Positions 52,809 through 61,905 of a DNA stretch of 64,000 bases are shown one piece after another. The stretch spans positions 62,001-126,000 of the forward strand of contig JAEWHK010000006.1 of NCBI GenBank assembly GCA_023387815.1. Direction: 5' to 3'. A program made the translations under genes and the position numbers. Source of the stretch: Pseudomonadota bacterium (GTDB lineage: Bacteria > Pseudomonadota > Gammaproteobacteria > Burkholderiales > Burkholderiaceae_B). The first letter of the stretch is position 1. Every line of letters starts with the position of its first letter. The notes under the pieces are model-generated. The model worked only from the letters and a program-made list of their open reading frames with translations. It did not search any database and was not told the origin of the DNA.

Positions 52809-53752
52809 CGGGTCCGCTACCGCTCACAGTTCTGGGCGGATTCCTGGGGGCGGGTAAAACAACCGTGCTCAACCATCTGCTGCAGGCCCCGCATGGCTTG
52901 CGCCTGATGGTGCTGGTCAACGATTTCGGTGCGGTGAATGTGGATGCGACGCTGATCGAATCGGTCAGTGGCGATGGCGTCATTTCCTTGCGCAATGGCT
53001 GCGTGTGCTGCTCGATGGGCGCGGAACTGATGAACGTCCTGATGAACATTGAAAAGCAGGCGGACCGGCTGGACGGTCTGATTATCGAGGGCAGTGGCGT
53101 CAGTGACCCCAGAAAAATTGCCCAGATCGGCATGCTGGGGCAGGGCTTTTCCCTGCAGTCGATTATTACCGTTGTCGATGCGGCTGCCGTGCTTGAGCAG
53201 CGCGACGATCCTTATGTGGGTGAGATGGTTAAAGCGCAGATTGCCGGCGCACAGGTGATTTTGCTGAACAAGGCAGACAAGGCAGACCCTTTGCGGCGAC
53301 AGGCGGTGCTGGCCTGGATTGCGCAAATCGCAGGCAGTGTGCCTGTCTTTATTGGCAATCACGGCCGCTTTGACTGGGAGACGCTGCTGGGTGGCGAACA
53401 CAACGCGGCAGCAAGAGATGGACTGTTCGACTCATTGAAGCGCACACCAGCAGCGCCACGGATATTTCAATCGTGCTATGTCGAAGCCAATTACGCGTTT
53501 GATGAAGTCGCGTTGCGGGAATACTTTGCCGATATCGATGACACTGTATTGCGCGCCAAAGGCTTTGTGGACATCGGTCCTGACCGTATCACACATGTGT
53601 TGCAATACGTCCGTGGACACGCGCTGGTACTGACGCCCGCCACGCAGGCGATCTCACAGCGGGCGCTGGTCTTTATCGGGACTGCAGCGCTGGATGAATC
53701 ATCCCTGATCCCGAAACTGAACACCACGACATTGCAATTGAAATCGCAATAG
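52805..53752 (+). CDS. COG0523 (CobW/UreG-like) metallochaperone GTPase
   Basis: P-loop GTPase of 315 residues. The P-loop GGFLGAGKTT is at about residues 11-20, the metal-binding motif GCVCCS (CxCC) near 65, and NKAD near 155 for guanine binding; a CobW C-terminal domain follows. These proteins deliver zinc or other metals to target enzymes. It begins with a GTG overlapping the amidohydrolase stop (GTGA), so the amidohydrolase is the likely client. Nitrile-hydratase activators belong to the same family. Confidence 0.88.
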   Translation: MTGPLPLTVLGGFLGAGKTTVLNHLLQAPHGLRLMVLVNDFGAVNVDATLIESVSGDGVISLRNGCVCCSMGAELMNVLMNIEKQADRLDGLIIEGSGVSDPRKIAQIGMLGQGFSLQSIITVVDAAAVLEQRDDPYVGEMVKAQIAGAQVILLNKADKADPLRRQAVLAWIAQIAGSVPVFIGNHGRFDWETLLGGEHNAAARDGLFDSLKRTPAAPRIFQSCYVEANYAFDEVALREYFADIDDTVLRAKGFVDIGPDRITHVLQYVRGHALVLTPATQAISQRALVFIGTAALDESSLIPKLNTTTLQLKSQ

Positions 53753-53798
53753 CAAATGTCATGGTGGCTGTCTGCACAGCGATTAAATGCAGGGTTGT

Positions 53799-54779
53799 TC
53801 AGTTCGCCTTGAAGCCCGATTCCTTGATAATAGGTGCCCAGATTCTATTTTCTTCGGCCAGCAGTGCTTTCATGCTTTCTGCCGATTCACCGGTCAATTC
53901 CAGCCCCAGTTTTGCGAAATTTTTCTTCAGCTCAGGCTTTTGCGCAATAGCGATGAAAATCTTTTCCAGCTTTGCGGCAACTTCCGGCGGCGTTCCCTTG
54001 GGCACATAGGCACCGTACCAGATTTTTACGTTTTCAAATCCCTTGACACCTTGTTCCTGCAACGTTTTCACTTCAGGCAGGAAGCTGACAGGCTGGGTGC
54101 CTGCTACGCCCAGAAAACGGATTTTTCCCGCCCGATAAAGTTCCATCTGCGCGCCTGCTGCATCCACACCCGCCGGAATATGGCCGCCCATTTCATCGTT
54201 GACCAGTTGCGGACCACCGGAATAGGAAGCGGCTTCGAGTTTGAGGTCGTGGTTCTTTGCCATTTGCAATACGCCGAAATGTGTTGGTCCACCCAGTCCG
54301 GCAAGGCCAACAGCGCCCAGGCCCGGATCGGCTTTCACCGCAGCCATATATTCCTCAATATTCTTAAACGGTTGCTGGCTTCCTGTAGACATCACGATAG
54401 GGACGTTGGCCAGGTTGGCTACCGGCACCAGATTGTCAGGCGAATAAGTGAGTTTGGCATAGGTATAGGGATAGCTGGTCATGGGCATGGAATGCGACAG
54501 CAGCACTGTCCTGCCGTCCGGCCTGGCGCGCGAAACTTCCGTGGCCGCGAGCATGGTGGATGCCCCCGGTTTGTTTTCCACGAAAGCCTGTCCGCTCCCG
54601 CTTTTACGATACTCTTCTGCAACGGCGCGGGCCAGTGCGTCAAGAATACCGCCGGCGGGGTAGCCGACCACAATTTTGATCGTGTCGTTCTGCGCGATTG
54701 CAGCGGGCGCAAAGACAGTGGCAAACGCCGGGACAGAGAACATCAAAGTACGAAGAAGCATGGCGGAACGAATGTTCAT
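53799..54779 (-). CDS. Bug-type tripartite tricarboxylate receptor
   Basis: Periplasmic receptor of 326 residues. After the signal peptide (LLRTLMFSVPAFATVFAPAAIAQ) come IKIVVGYPAGGILDALARAVAEEY, ENKPGASTMLAATEVSRARPDGRTVLL in outline, and GLAGLGGPTHFG. The family glycine-rich motif is YPAGG rather than the more common FPPGG. It is convergent with the COG0523 gene and shares its strand with the IclR gene upstream, so it probably serves the IclR-GMC-MFS catabolic group. Confidence 0.88.
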   Translation of the reverse strand: MNIRSAMLLRTLMFSVPAFATVFAPAAIAQNDTIKIVVGYPAGGILDALARAVAEEYRKSGSGQAFVENKPGASTMLAATEVSRARPDGRTVLLSHSMPMTSYPYTYAKLTYSPDNLVPVANLANVPIVMSTGSQQPFKNIEEYMAAVKADPGLGAVGLAGLGGPTHFGVLQMAKNHDLKLEAASYSGGPQLVNDEMGGHIPAGVDAAGAQMELYRAGKIRFLGVAGTQPVSFLPEVKTLQEQGVKGFENVKIWYGAYVPKGTPPEVAAKLEKIFIAIAQKPELKKNFAKLGLELTGESAESMKALLAEENRIWAPIIKESGFKAN

Positions 54780-54836
54780 GAAATCACCTCGATAGCGGTT
54801 TGGGCTGGTCGATACTGCGTTGAGAAAAAAGGCGGA

Positions 54837-55649
54837 TCAGCAAGGATCTGCGAGTGCTTGTGCTTCCTGGAGATCCGGGTGTCTGACATTGCCGGTCAGT
54901 ACCCGGCCAATCTCTTCAGCCGTTTCCTGCATGAGGCCGGAAAAACTGAAGAGATCGGAAAACGAATGGGTGGCCGTGGGTGCATGGCAGGCCACGGCGG
55001 CAATGGCGCGCCCTTTATCATCCAGAACCGGTACTGCAATGGCCACCATGCCTTTGACGAATTCTTCGTTGTCGGTGCCGATCTTCTGCTGGGCAATCAA
55101 CGCCAGTTCATGGCCCAGGCGCTGACGATCCGTGATGGTCCGGGGAGTCAGGGCCTGCAAGGGCAGGCGGTCCATTAACGGTTTTCGATAGATCTCGGGC
55201 ATCATTGCCAGAAACAGCTTGCCGCTTGCCGTGCAGTGCAAGGGAACATGCGCACCGGTTCGCAAATGCAATTGCAGACGCATGTCACTATCGGGTTCAA
55301 CACGGGCCAGATAATGGACTTGCGTATCGTTCAGCGCCGTCAGATTGCAGGTTTCTCCTGTGGCCGCCACCAGCTGCCCCAGCAATAACCGACACATGCG
55401 ATCAAAGTGCGTCGAACTCAGCACTGACAACGCTACCTGATGCGAACGGGCACCCAATACGTAGCCGCGATCTTCCGGCAATCGGGTCACATAAGCTGCA
55501 TCCTGCAGTTGTTGCAGAAGGCGCAGGACACTGGCTTTGGGCAAGGAAGTGCGCTGGGCAATCTGCGCAAGCGACAGCGGATAGTTGGCGCAGGCTAGCT
55601 GCTCAATCACATTCATAATACGAAGATGTTTTGAATCCTGGCTGGTCAT
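54837..55649 (-). CDS. IclR-family regulator
   Basis: Regulator of 270 residues: winged helix at about residues 10-65 (SLAQIAQRTSLPKASVLRLLQQLQDAAYVTRL in outline) and the IclR effector domain with HLRTGAHVPLHCTASGKLFLAM and DNEEFVKGMVAIAVPV. It lies between the Bug gene on its own strand and the divergent GMC oxidoreductase gene. A perfect 10-bp inverted repeat in the divergent region is the probable operator. Confidence 0.9.
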   Translation of the reverse strand: MTSQDSKHLRIMNVIEQLACANYPLSLAQIAQRTSLPKASVLRLLQQLQDAAYVTRLPEDRGYVLGARSHQVALSVLSSTHFDRMCRLLLGQLVAATGETCNLTALNDTQVHYLARVEPDSDMRLQLHLRTGAHVPLHCTASGKLFLAMMPEIYRKPLMDRLPLQALTPRTITDRQRLGHELALIAQQKIGTDNEEFVKGMVAIAVPVLDDKGRAIAAVACHAPTATHSFSDLFSFSGLMQETAEEIGRVLTGNVRHPDLQEAQALADPC

Positions 55650-55729
55650 ATCTGTCTCGCATCCTTTTATTCATTGTCGGATAAAAAATATGAAATATCC
55701 AATTATTTGAAATTATACGTTCCGATAAA

Positions 55730-55757
55730 TGAAACGAAATTGGCACTTTTCGTTTCA
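55730..55757. promoter_or_regulatory. Probable IclR operator
   Basis: TGAAACGAAA and TTTCGTTTCA form a perfect 10-bp inverted repeat with an 8-bp spacer. It lies midway between the divergent iclR and GMC oxidoreductase genes, suited to control both. Confidence 0.7.
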
Positions 55758-55865
55758 AAATTGAAATCATTGGTGTATACCCCTAAAAAATAATCTGACC
55801 TCCGTCGCACACTTGCCCGAACGACAAAAACACGAACGCAATAAAAGAGGCAGGTGCAGAGGACT

Positions 55866-57566
55866 ATGGATGAATGTGTTGACTACATCGTGGTGGGAGG
55901 CGGTTCAGCAGGATGCGTGATGGCAAGCCGGCTGAGCGAGAACGGCAAGTATTCCGTTTGTCTTCTGGAGGCGGGTCCCGCCGATCGCAATATGTGGATT
56001 CATATCCCCATCGGTTACGGCAAGACGATGTTCAATCCGCAACTGAACTGGGGTTTTTATACTGATCCGGATCACAATATGCTGGATCGGCGCATTTACT
56101 GGCCGCGCGGTAAAACGCTGGGGGGAAGCAGTTCCATCAACGGCCTGATCTACATTCGCGGGCAAAAGGAAGATTACGATCACTGGGGTGAACTGGGTAA
56201 TACCGGCTGGAGCTGGGAGGCGTGTCTTCCTTATTTTCGCAAGCTGGAAAACAATGATCTGGGGCCCGGCCCGACACACGGAACCGAAGGTCCGCTCAAC
56301 GCCACTTCGATTCCCACCCGCCACGAACTCGTGGATGCACTGATTGAAGCAGCAGGCAGTTTGGGCATACCCAAACGCAAGGATTTCAATTCAGGAGATC
56401 AGCGTGGCGTGGGCTATTATCAGTTGACAACCCGCAATGGCCGTCGTTGCTCAACCGCTGTGGCCTATCTGAATCCTGCCCGCAAGCGCCCGAATCTGCG
56501 GATCGAAACCGAAGCCCAGGCCATGAAGATTCTGTTCCGTGGAAAGACGGCAGCAGGCATTCAATATCGGCAGCACGGCAAGGTGAAGACGCTGACGGCG
56601 CGTCGTGAGGTCATTCTGTGCGCGGGGGCGCTGCAGTCTCCTCAACTGCTGCAGTTGTCCGGCGTAGGTGACGCGGATTTGCTGGGCAGTTTCAATATTC
56701 CGGTCGTACACAATCTGAAGGGCGTCGGTGCAAACCTGCAGGATCACCTGCAGTTCCGCCTGATCTACGAGGTGAACAAACCAATTACCACCAACGATCT
56801 GATGCGCAGCTGGACAGGCAAGGCTCGCATGGGTCTGCAGTGGGCGCTGCTGCGTGGCGGTCCGCTGGCTATCGGCATCAACCAGGGCGCGCTGTTCTGC
56901 AATGCCCTGTCGGAATCGGATCCGCGTCCGGATGTCCAGTTTCACTTTGGCACGCTCTCTGCCGATATGGCAGGCGGCAAGGTTCATGATTTCTCCGGGT
57001 GCACGTTCTCAGTGTGTCAGTTGCGCCCTGAATCGCGCGGGCATTTGCGGATTCGCTCAACGGATCCGTTTGAAGCGCCTTCCATGCAGCCCAACTATCT
57101 GGATACCGATCTGGACAGACGCACTGCCGTTGCAGGGGTCAGGCTGACGCGCAGGCTTGCTGATGCCGAGCCGATGAAATCCTTGATGAAGGGCGAGGTC
57201 AAGCCTGGTCGTGACGTCACGACAGATGACGAGATTCTGCACTTCTGTCGCGAGAACGGGGCGACTATTTTTCACCCTTCCGGTACGGCAAAAATGGGCC
57301 AGGCAGGCGATAGCATGGCGGTCGTGGATCATCGCCTGCGTGTCCATGGCCTGCAGGGATTGCGTGTGGTGGACGCCTCCATTATGCCTACGCTGGTGTC
57401 AGGCAATACAAATGTCCCGGTAGTCATGATCGCAGAACGGGCGGCTGAGTTTGTGCTGGAAGAAGCAGGTATGCAGGGCAGTGTTGCCGATCTGCAGACG
57501 GGTGATGTTTTGCCTTCTGCAACAGTCAGCGAACACCGGGTCGCTGAAAGCGTGCATGAGCATTGA
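55866..57566 (+). CDS. GMC-family FAD alcohol/choline dehydrogenase-like oxidoreductase
   Basis: Flavoprotein of 566 residues. The FAD motif VDYIVVGGGSAGCVMASRLSE opens the chain, GKTLGGSSSINGLIYIRG near residue 85 and GALQSPQLLQLSGVG near 255 are the two GMC signatures, and the catalytic His lies in FHPSGTAKMG near 470, with a second conserved Asn/His in SGNTNVPVVMIAE. The substrate is an alcohol; choline or a polyether-like alcohol cannot be told apart. The ATG at 55866 is preferred to a GTG 12 bp earlier. Followed by an MHS transporter gene. Confidence 0.9.
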   Translation: MDECVDYIVVGGGSAGCVMASRLSENGKYSVCLLEAGPADRNMWIHIPIGYGKTMFNPQLNWGFYTDPDHNMLDRRIYWPRGKTLGGSSSINGLIYIRGQKEDYDHWGELGNTGWSWEACLPYFRKLENNDLGPGPTHGTEGPLNATSIPTRHELVDALIEAAGSLGIPKRKDFNSGDQRGVGYYQLTTRNGRRCSTAVAYLNPARKRPNLRIETEAQAMKILFRGKTAAGIQYRQHGKVKTLTARREVILCAGALQSPQLLQLSGVGDADLLGSFNIPVVHNLKGVGANLQDHLQFRLIYEVNKPITTNDLMRSWTGKARMGLQWALLRGGPLAIGINQGALFCNALSESDPRPDVQFHFGTLSADMAGGKVHDFSGCTFSVCQLRPESRGHLRIRSTDPFEAPSMQPNYLDTDLDRRTAVAGVRLTRRLADAEPMKSLMKGEVKPGRDVTTDDEILHFCRENGATIFHPSGTAKMGQAGDSMAVVDHRLRVHGLQGLRVVDASIMPTLVSGNTNVPVVMIAERAAEFVLEEAGMQGSVADLQTGDVLPSATVSEHRVAESVHEH

Positions 57567-57642
57567 ATGCATGAGCATTGAATATTTGTCATAAACAGGC
57601 GCACTGCCTGGAAACATAAATAGACCAAATCAGGAGACAAAA

Positions 57643-58971
57643 ATGAGTGATGAAAAAGGTTTGCGCAGGGTGGTAGCCGCCTCGCTGGTGGGCGCCACAA
57701 TCGAGTGGTACGATTTTTTTCTGTACGGGGTGATTGCAGGACTGGTTTTCAATCATCTGTATTTCCCAGGGAATGATCCCTACATCGGCACGCTGCTGGC
57801 CTATGCGACATTCGCTGTCGGCTTTCTGGCTCGTCCGCTGGGGGGCGTCATTTTTGGTCACCTGGGTGACAAAGTGGGGCGCAAAAGCGCACTGATCATG
57901 ACATTGATGATCATGGGCATTTCCACGGTCGCTATCGGACTTATTCCGTCCTATCAGAGCATCGGTCTGTGGGCGCCAGTGCTGCTGCTGTTTTTCCGCG
58001 TTCTGCAGGGTATCGGCCTGGGCGGCGAGTGGGGCGGTGCCGTGCTGATGACCTATGAATATGCGCCACCCGAGAAACGTGGCCTGTATGCTTCACTACC
58101 GCAAATTGGGCTGTCTCTGGGACTGTGCCTGGCTTCCGGTGTGGTTGCACTGCTTTCCTTCACGCTGACGGATGAACAGTTCCTGAGCTGGGGCTGGCGC
58201 GTTGCTTTCCTGCTGTCGGCGCTGCTTGTGTTTGTTGGCATGTATATCCGGCTGGCCGTCAAGGAAAGTCCTGAGTTTGCCAGGATCAAGGCACAGAACG
58301 CAGAAAGTAAAATTCCGTTTATTGAGATGATCAAAAACTATCCCATGAACATTATCAAGGGCATGGGTGCGCGCTATATCGATGGGGTCTTTTTCAATAT
58401 CTTTGGCGTATTCATTATCAGTTATCTGACCAAGAATCTGAATCTGACGCGTACCGATGCACTGACAGGTGTGATGATCTCTGCCATTGTCATGTGCTTC
58501 TTCATTCCGTATTTCGGCGCTATGTCGGATCGCATTGGTCGCACACGTACCTATTTCTGGGGGTCACTGATTACGGGCTTTTCTGCCATCCCGGCTTTCT
58601 GGCTGATGACGACTTTCTCCGATAACGTCTTCATTGTCTGGCTGTCGATTGTGATTCCATTTGGTGTTCTGTACGCCATGGTGTACGGGCCCGAAGCTGC
58701 ACTGTTCTGCGAACTGTTCGATACCCGTGTACGGTATACCGGCATTTCATTTGTGTACCAATTCTCGGGTATTTTTGCTTCCGGCATTACGCCAATGATC
58801 GCGACCGCATTGCTGCACGAGAATGACGGACAACCCTGGTTTGTCGTGGCATATACCGTGATTGTGGGTATTATTTCAGCCGTGAGTGCAGCATCCATAC
58901 GAACCATCAGAACCGATAAATCCGCAGTTTCGAAATCCACGACGTCGCCGGCAACAGCAGGCGTCCGCTGA
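57643..58971 (+). CDS. MFS transporter, metabolite:H+ symporter family
   Basis: Inner-membrane proton symporter of 442 residues with twelve probable helices. SLVGATIEWYDFFLYG at the start and FGHLGDKVGRKSALI after helix 2 are typical of the MHS group (ShiA, ProP, KgtP), as is RVLQGIGLGGEWGGAVLMTYEYAP. Likely imports a carboxylate or the substrate of the GMC enzyme encoded 77 bp upstream. CAGGAGA precedes the ATG. Confidence 0.9.
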   Translation: MSDEKGLRRVVAASLVGATIEWYDFFLYGVIAGLVFNHLYFPGNDPYIGTLLAYATFAVGFLARPLGGVIFGHLGDKVGRKSALIMTLMIMGISTVAIGLIPSYQSIGLWAPVLLLFFRVLQGIGLGGEWGGAVLMTYEYAPPEKRGLYASLPQIGLSLGLCLASGVVALLSFTLTDEQFLSWGWRVAFLLSALLVFVGMYIRLAVKESPEFARIKAQNAESKIPFIEMIKNYPMNIIKGMGARYIDGVFFNIFGVFIISYLTKNLNLTRTDALTGVMISAIVMCFFIPYFGAMSDRIGRTRTYFWGSLITGFSAIPAFWLMTTFSDNVFIVWLSIVIPFGVLYAMVYGPEAALFCELFDTRVRYTGISFVYQFSGIFASGITPMIATALLHENDGQPWFVVAYTVIVGIISAVSAASIRTIRTDKSAVSKSTTSPATAGVR

Positions 58972-59171
58972 AACGCTGCAGTGCAACATTGTTGCCTGTG
59001 TAAGGCCACGCAGGCTGTAACACAGGCAACAAGTTGAAACCTCAATACGGGAAACTGCACACAGCGCGCGCCAGCGGTATTAGAATGAGGCGTTTCCCGG
59101 ACTCTTTCCAATCATTTTTGCCACGCGCATCCTGCACGTAGTCCGGTACAAGACGGAATGGTATGAACAGA

Positions 59172-59190
59172 CGCCTTCAAAGGCGTTTTT
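59172..59190 (+). terminator. Intrinsic terminator-like hairpin before pckG
   Basis: CGCCT-TCAA-AGGCG followed directly by TTTTT. It ends 34 bp before the pckG start codon, so it either terminates the MFS transcript (about 200 bp downstream of that gene) or acts as an attenuator in the pckG leader. Confidence 0.6.
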
Positions 59191-59223
59191 GCTTTTGCCA
59201 GAAAATACGGAGACCTTTATCTT

Positions 59224-61065
59224 ATGAACGCAGCTCGTCCTGAAACCACAACTGAAATTAGCGCACCGGACTGGGTGCGGCATGAGGGCCTGAAAGCCTG
59301 GGTGGCGCAAATCGCCGCTCTTACCCAGCCGGATCGTATTGAATGGTGTGATGGATCACAGGAGGAATACGATCGCTTGTGTGCGCAGATGGTCGAGTCC
59401 GGTACCTTGCGCAAGCTCAATCCTGAAAAACGTCCCAATTCCTATCTCGCCTGGTCAGATCCCGATGATGTGGCGCGCGTTGAAGATCGCACGTTTATCT
59501 GCTCAGAGCAGGAAGCCGATGCCGGCCCCACCAACAACTGGCAGGCGCCCGCGCAGATGCGTGAAACGCTGGATGGCCTGTTTGATGGCTGCATGCGTGG
59601 TCGTACCATGTATGTGATTCCGTTTTCCATGGGGCCGCTAGGCTCTCCGATTGCACACATTGGGGTTGAGCTCTCCGACTCGCCCTATGTCGTGGTCAAT
59701 ATGAGAATGATGACCCGCATGGGCCGCAAGGTTTACGATATTCTGGGCAAAGACGGCGAATTCGTGCCTTGCGTGCATTCGGTTGGCTGCCCGCTGCAGG
59801 ACGGTCAGGCAGACGTGGCCTGGCCTTGCAACAAGACCAAGTACATTGTGCATTTTCCAGAGTCCCGCGAAATCTGGTCCTTTGGTTCGGGCTACGGTGG
59901 CAATGCTCTGCTGGGTAAAAAATGCTTTGCGCTGCGCATTGCGTCCACCATGGGCCGCGACGAAGGCTGGATGGCTGAGCATATGCTGATTCTGGGCGTG
60001 ACATCGCCGGAAGGGCACAAAATGCATGTGGCTGCGGCGTTTCCCTCTGCCTGCGGCAAAACCAATTTTTCCATGATGATTCCGCCTGAGTCGCTGCCAG
60101 GCTGGAAAATCACAACTGTGGGTGATGACATTGCCTGGATCAAACCGGGTGCTGATGGCAGGCTCTATGCCATCAATCCCGAAGCGGGCTATTTCGGCGT
60201 CGCTCCTGGTACCAATGAAAAAACCAATTACAACTGCATGGCCTCGCTGCGCGAAAATGTGATTTTCACCAACGTGGCGCTGACCGATGATGGCGACGTC
60301 TGGTGGGAAGGCATGGGCACGCCGCCGGCACATCTGACAGACTGGCAGGGTAAAGACTGGACACCCGATGCGGGACGCAAGGCAGCGCATCCGAATGCGC
60401 GTTTCACCGTGTCAGCGACACAGAATCCCGTGATCGATCCTGAGTGGGACAATCCGGCAGGGGTGGCCATCGATGCATTCCTGTTTGGCGGCCGTCGTTC
60501 CGATACTGTGCCTCTGGTAACCGAAGCTCGCAACTGGGTAGAGGGCGTTTACATGGCTGCCACCATGGGTTCAGAGACGACAGCGGCTGCGGCAGGTGCC
60601 CAGGGCGTAGTGCGGCGTGATCCGTTCGCCATGCTGCCATTTTGCGGCTATAACATGAGCTCCTACTTTCAGCACTGGCTGAATCTTGGCGAGCGTCTGA
60701 AAAAATCAGGTGCGACGCTTCCTCACATCTTCTGCGTAAACTGGTTCCAGACCGACGACAATGGCAAATTCATCTGGCCTGGATTCGGTGAGAATATGCG
60801 TGTACTCAAATGGATGCTGGAGCGTATCGAAGGAAAGGCAGAAGGGCAGGAGCATCTGTTCGGCATCTCTCCTCGCTTCGACGATATCGCCTGGGACGGA
60901 TTGTCGTTCGATGCGGCGCAATTCAATCGGATTACCTCCATCGAGCCCGAAGCCTGGCGCAAGGAGCTGGACCTGCACGCTGATCTGTTCAATCGGCTCA
61001 GCGATCGGCTTCCGGCAGAACTTACGCAGATCCACGATCGGCTGGACAATCAGGTCAGCGCCTGA
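59224..61065 (+). CDS. pckG: Phosphoenolpyruvate carboxykinase (GTP)
   Basis: Gluconeogenic enzyme converting oxaloacetate and GTP to PEP, CO2 and GDP. The 613 residues are the GTP-type length. The P-loop kinase motif is FPSACGKTNFSMM near residue 280, RGRTMYVIPFSMGPLGSP is the PEP-binding region, and FGGRRSDTVPLV and NWFQTDDNGKFIWPGFGENMRVL in outline are also typical. It lets the cell grow on C2 and C4 acids such as acetyl-CoA from taurine. The GGAG site is about 12 nt before the ATG. Confidence 0.96.
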   Translation: MNAARPETTTEISAPDWVRHEGLKAWVAQIAALTQPDRIEWCDGSQEEYDRLCAQMVESGTLRKLNPEKRPNSYLAWSDPDDVARVEDRTFICSEQEADAGPTNNWQAPAQMRETLDGLFDGCMRGRTMYVIPFSMGPLGSPIAHIGVELSDSPYVVVNMRMMTRMGRKVYDILGKDGEFVPCVHSVGCPLQDGQADVAWPCNKTKYIVHFPESREIWSFGSGYGGNALLGKKCFALRIASTMGRDEGWMAEHMLILGVTSPEGHKMHVAAAFPSACGKTNFSMMIPPESLPGWKITTVGDDIAWIKPGADGRLYAINPEAGYFGVAPGTNEKTNYNCMASLRENVIFTNVALTDDGDVWWEGMGTPPAHLTDWQGKDWTPDAGRKAAHPNARFTVSATQNPVIDPEWDNPAGVAIDAFLFGGRRSDTVPLVTEARNWVEGVYMAATMGSETTAAAAGAQGVVRRDPFAMLPFCGYNMSSYFQHWLNLGERLKKSGATLPHIFCVNWFQTDDNGKFIWPGFGENMRVLKWMLERIEGKAEGQEHLFGISPRFDDIAWDGLSFDAAQFNRITSIEPEAWRKELDLHADLFNRLSDRLPAELTQIHDRLDNQVSA

Positions 61066-61204
61066 TTGATTTCGCAACGGGCGGGTGGGGGTTCAACATC
61101 CGTCTGTGCGATTGACTGGCACGCAATCACAGGCGCCAGTACAACTGTAATAAAGCAACTGTAATACGGCGAAAGAATTACCCGCCCGTAAAAGAAGTTT
61201 ACCT

Positions 61205-61233
61205 TTGTAGTTTTCCTTGTAATTTGCTACAAT
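61205..61233 (+). promoter_or_regulatory. marR promoter with overlapping inverted repeat
   Basis: TTGTAG (61205-61210), a 17-bp spacer and TACAAT (61228-61233) form a plausible sigma-70 promoter. TTGTAG and CTACAA (61227-61232) are also perfect inverted repeats, so the -35 and -10 could form the two arms of a MarR operator. The predicted start of transcription falls at or next to the ATG at 61241. Confidence 0.6.
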
Positions 61234-61240
61234 ATCACAT

Positions 61241-61693
61241 ATGGAAAACAAAGCCCTGAGTCCCGAGCATGTCCGAGTTTCTGAGCTCGCGGCAGAACTG
61301 CGCATCCTGGTTTCATCAGTGACGCGTAAGCTGCGGGCGCAGGCCAGCGCGGGCGAATTTACGCCGTCCCAACGGTCTGTCCTGTTGCGCCTGGAGCGTG
61401 ACGGTCCAACCACGGTCACCGCGCTGGCACGTGCTGAAGGGGTCAGGCCCCAATCCATGGGCGCAACGGTTGCCAGTCTTGAAGCGGCTGGCCATATCCA
61501 GGGTACGCCTGATCCGGCAGATGGTCGCCAAACCATTCTGTCGCTTACGCCGGCCTTTCTGACCATGATCCAGGCCAGTCGTGCCGCCAGGGAAGACTGG
61601 CTGGTACGCGAGATTCAGGCCTGCTACAACGCAAAAGAACAGGAATCGCTGGCAAAGGCCATTGCATTGCTACAGCGACTCGTCAGCCAGTAA
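61241..61693 (+). CDS. MarR-family regulator
   Basis: Winged-helix regulator of 150 residues: SQRSVLLRLERDGPTTVTALARAEGVRPQSMGATVASLEAAGHIQGTPDPADGRQTILSLT in outline is the MarR DNA-binding core with the DPxDGR wing. It precedes an MFS exporter gene by about 210 bp on the same strand, a common repressor-exporter arrangement. No ribosome site precedes the ATG, and the promoter -10 box ends only 7 bp upstream, pointing to a leaderless mRNA. Confidence 0.88.
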   Translation: MENKALSPEHVRVSELAAELRILVSSVTRKLRAQASAGEFTPSQRSVLLRLERDGPTTVTALARAEGVRPQSMGATVASLEAAGHIQGTPDPADGRQTILSLTPAFLTMIQASRAAREDWLVREIQACYNAKEQESLAKAIALLQRLVSQ

Positions 61694-61905
61694 TCGATGG
61701 ATCAGCAAACGGTGGCTCTATCATCGATGCGTCAATCATCAATGATTCATTCACCGATCACTCAGTAACCGCACACGCAGCGGCAACCCTTGCGCAAAAA
61801 ACATTCGCCGACGACATCGCGGCGTCTGCCGTCCATTTCAGTACAGGACAGCACACCTATTCGTCGACCTTCTGAACCAGTTTTCGGCTTTGCCGGGAGG
61901 AGTCT

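Noticed and set aside
53787..55178. Forward open frame of 463 codons
   Set aside because: Antisense to the Bug receptor and IclR genes, both of which have clear domains and starts.
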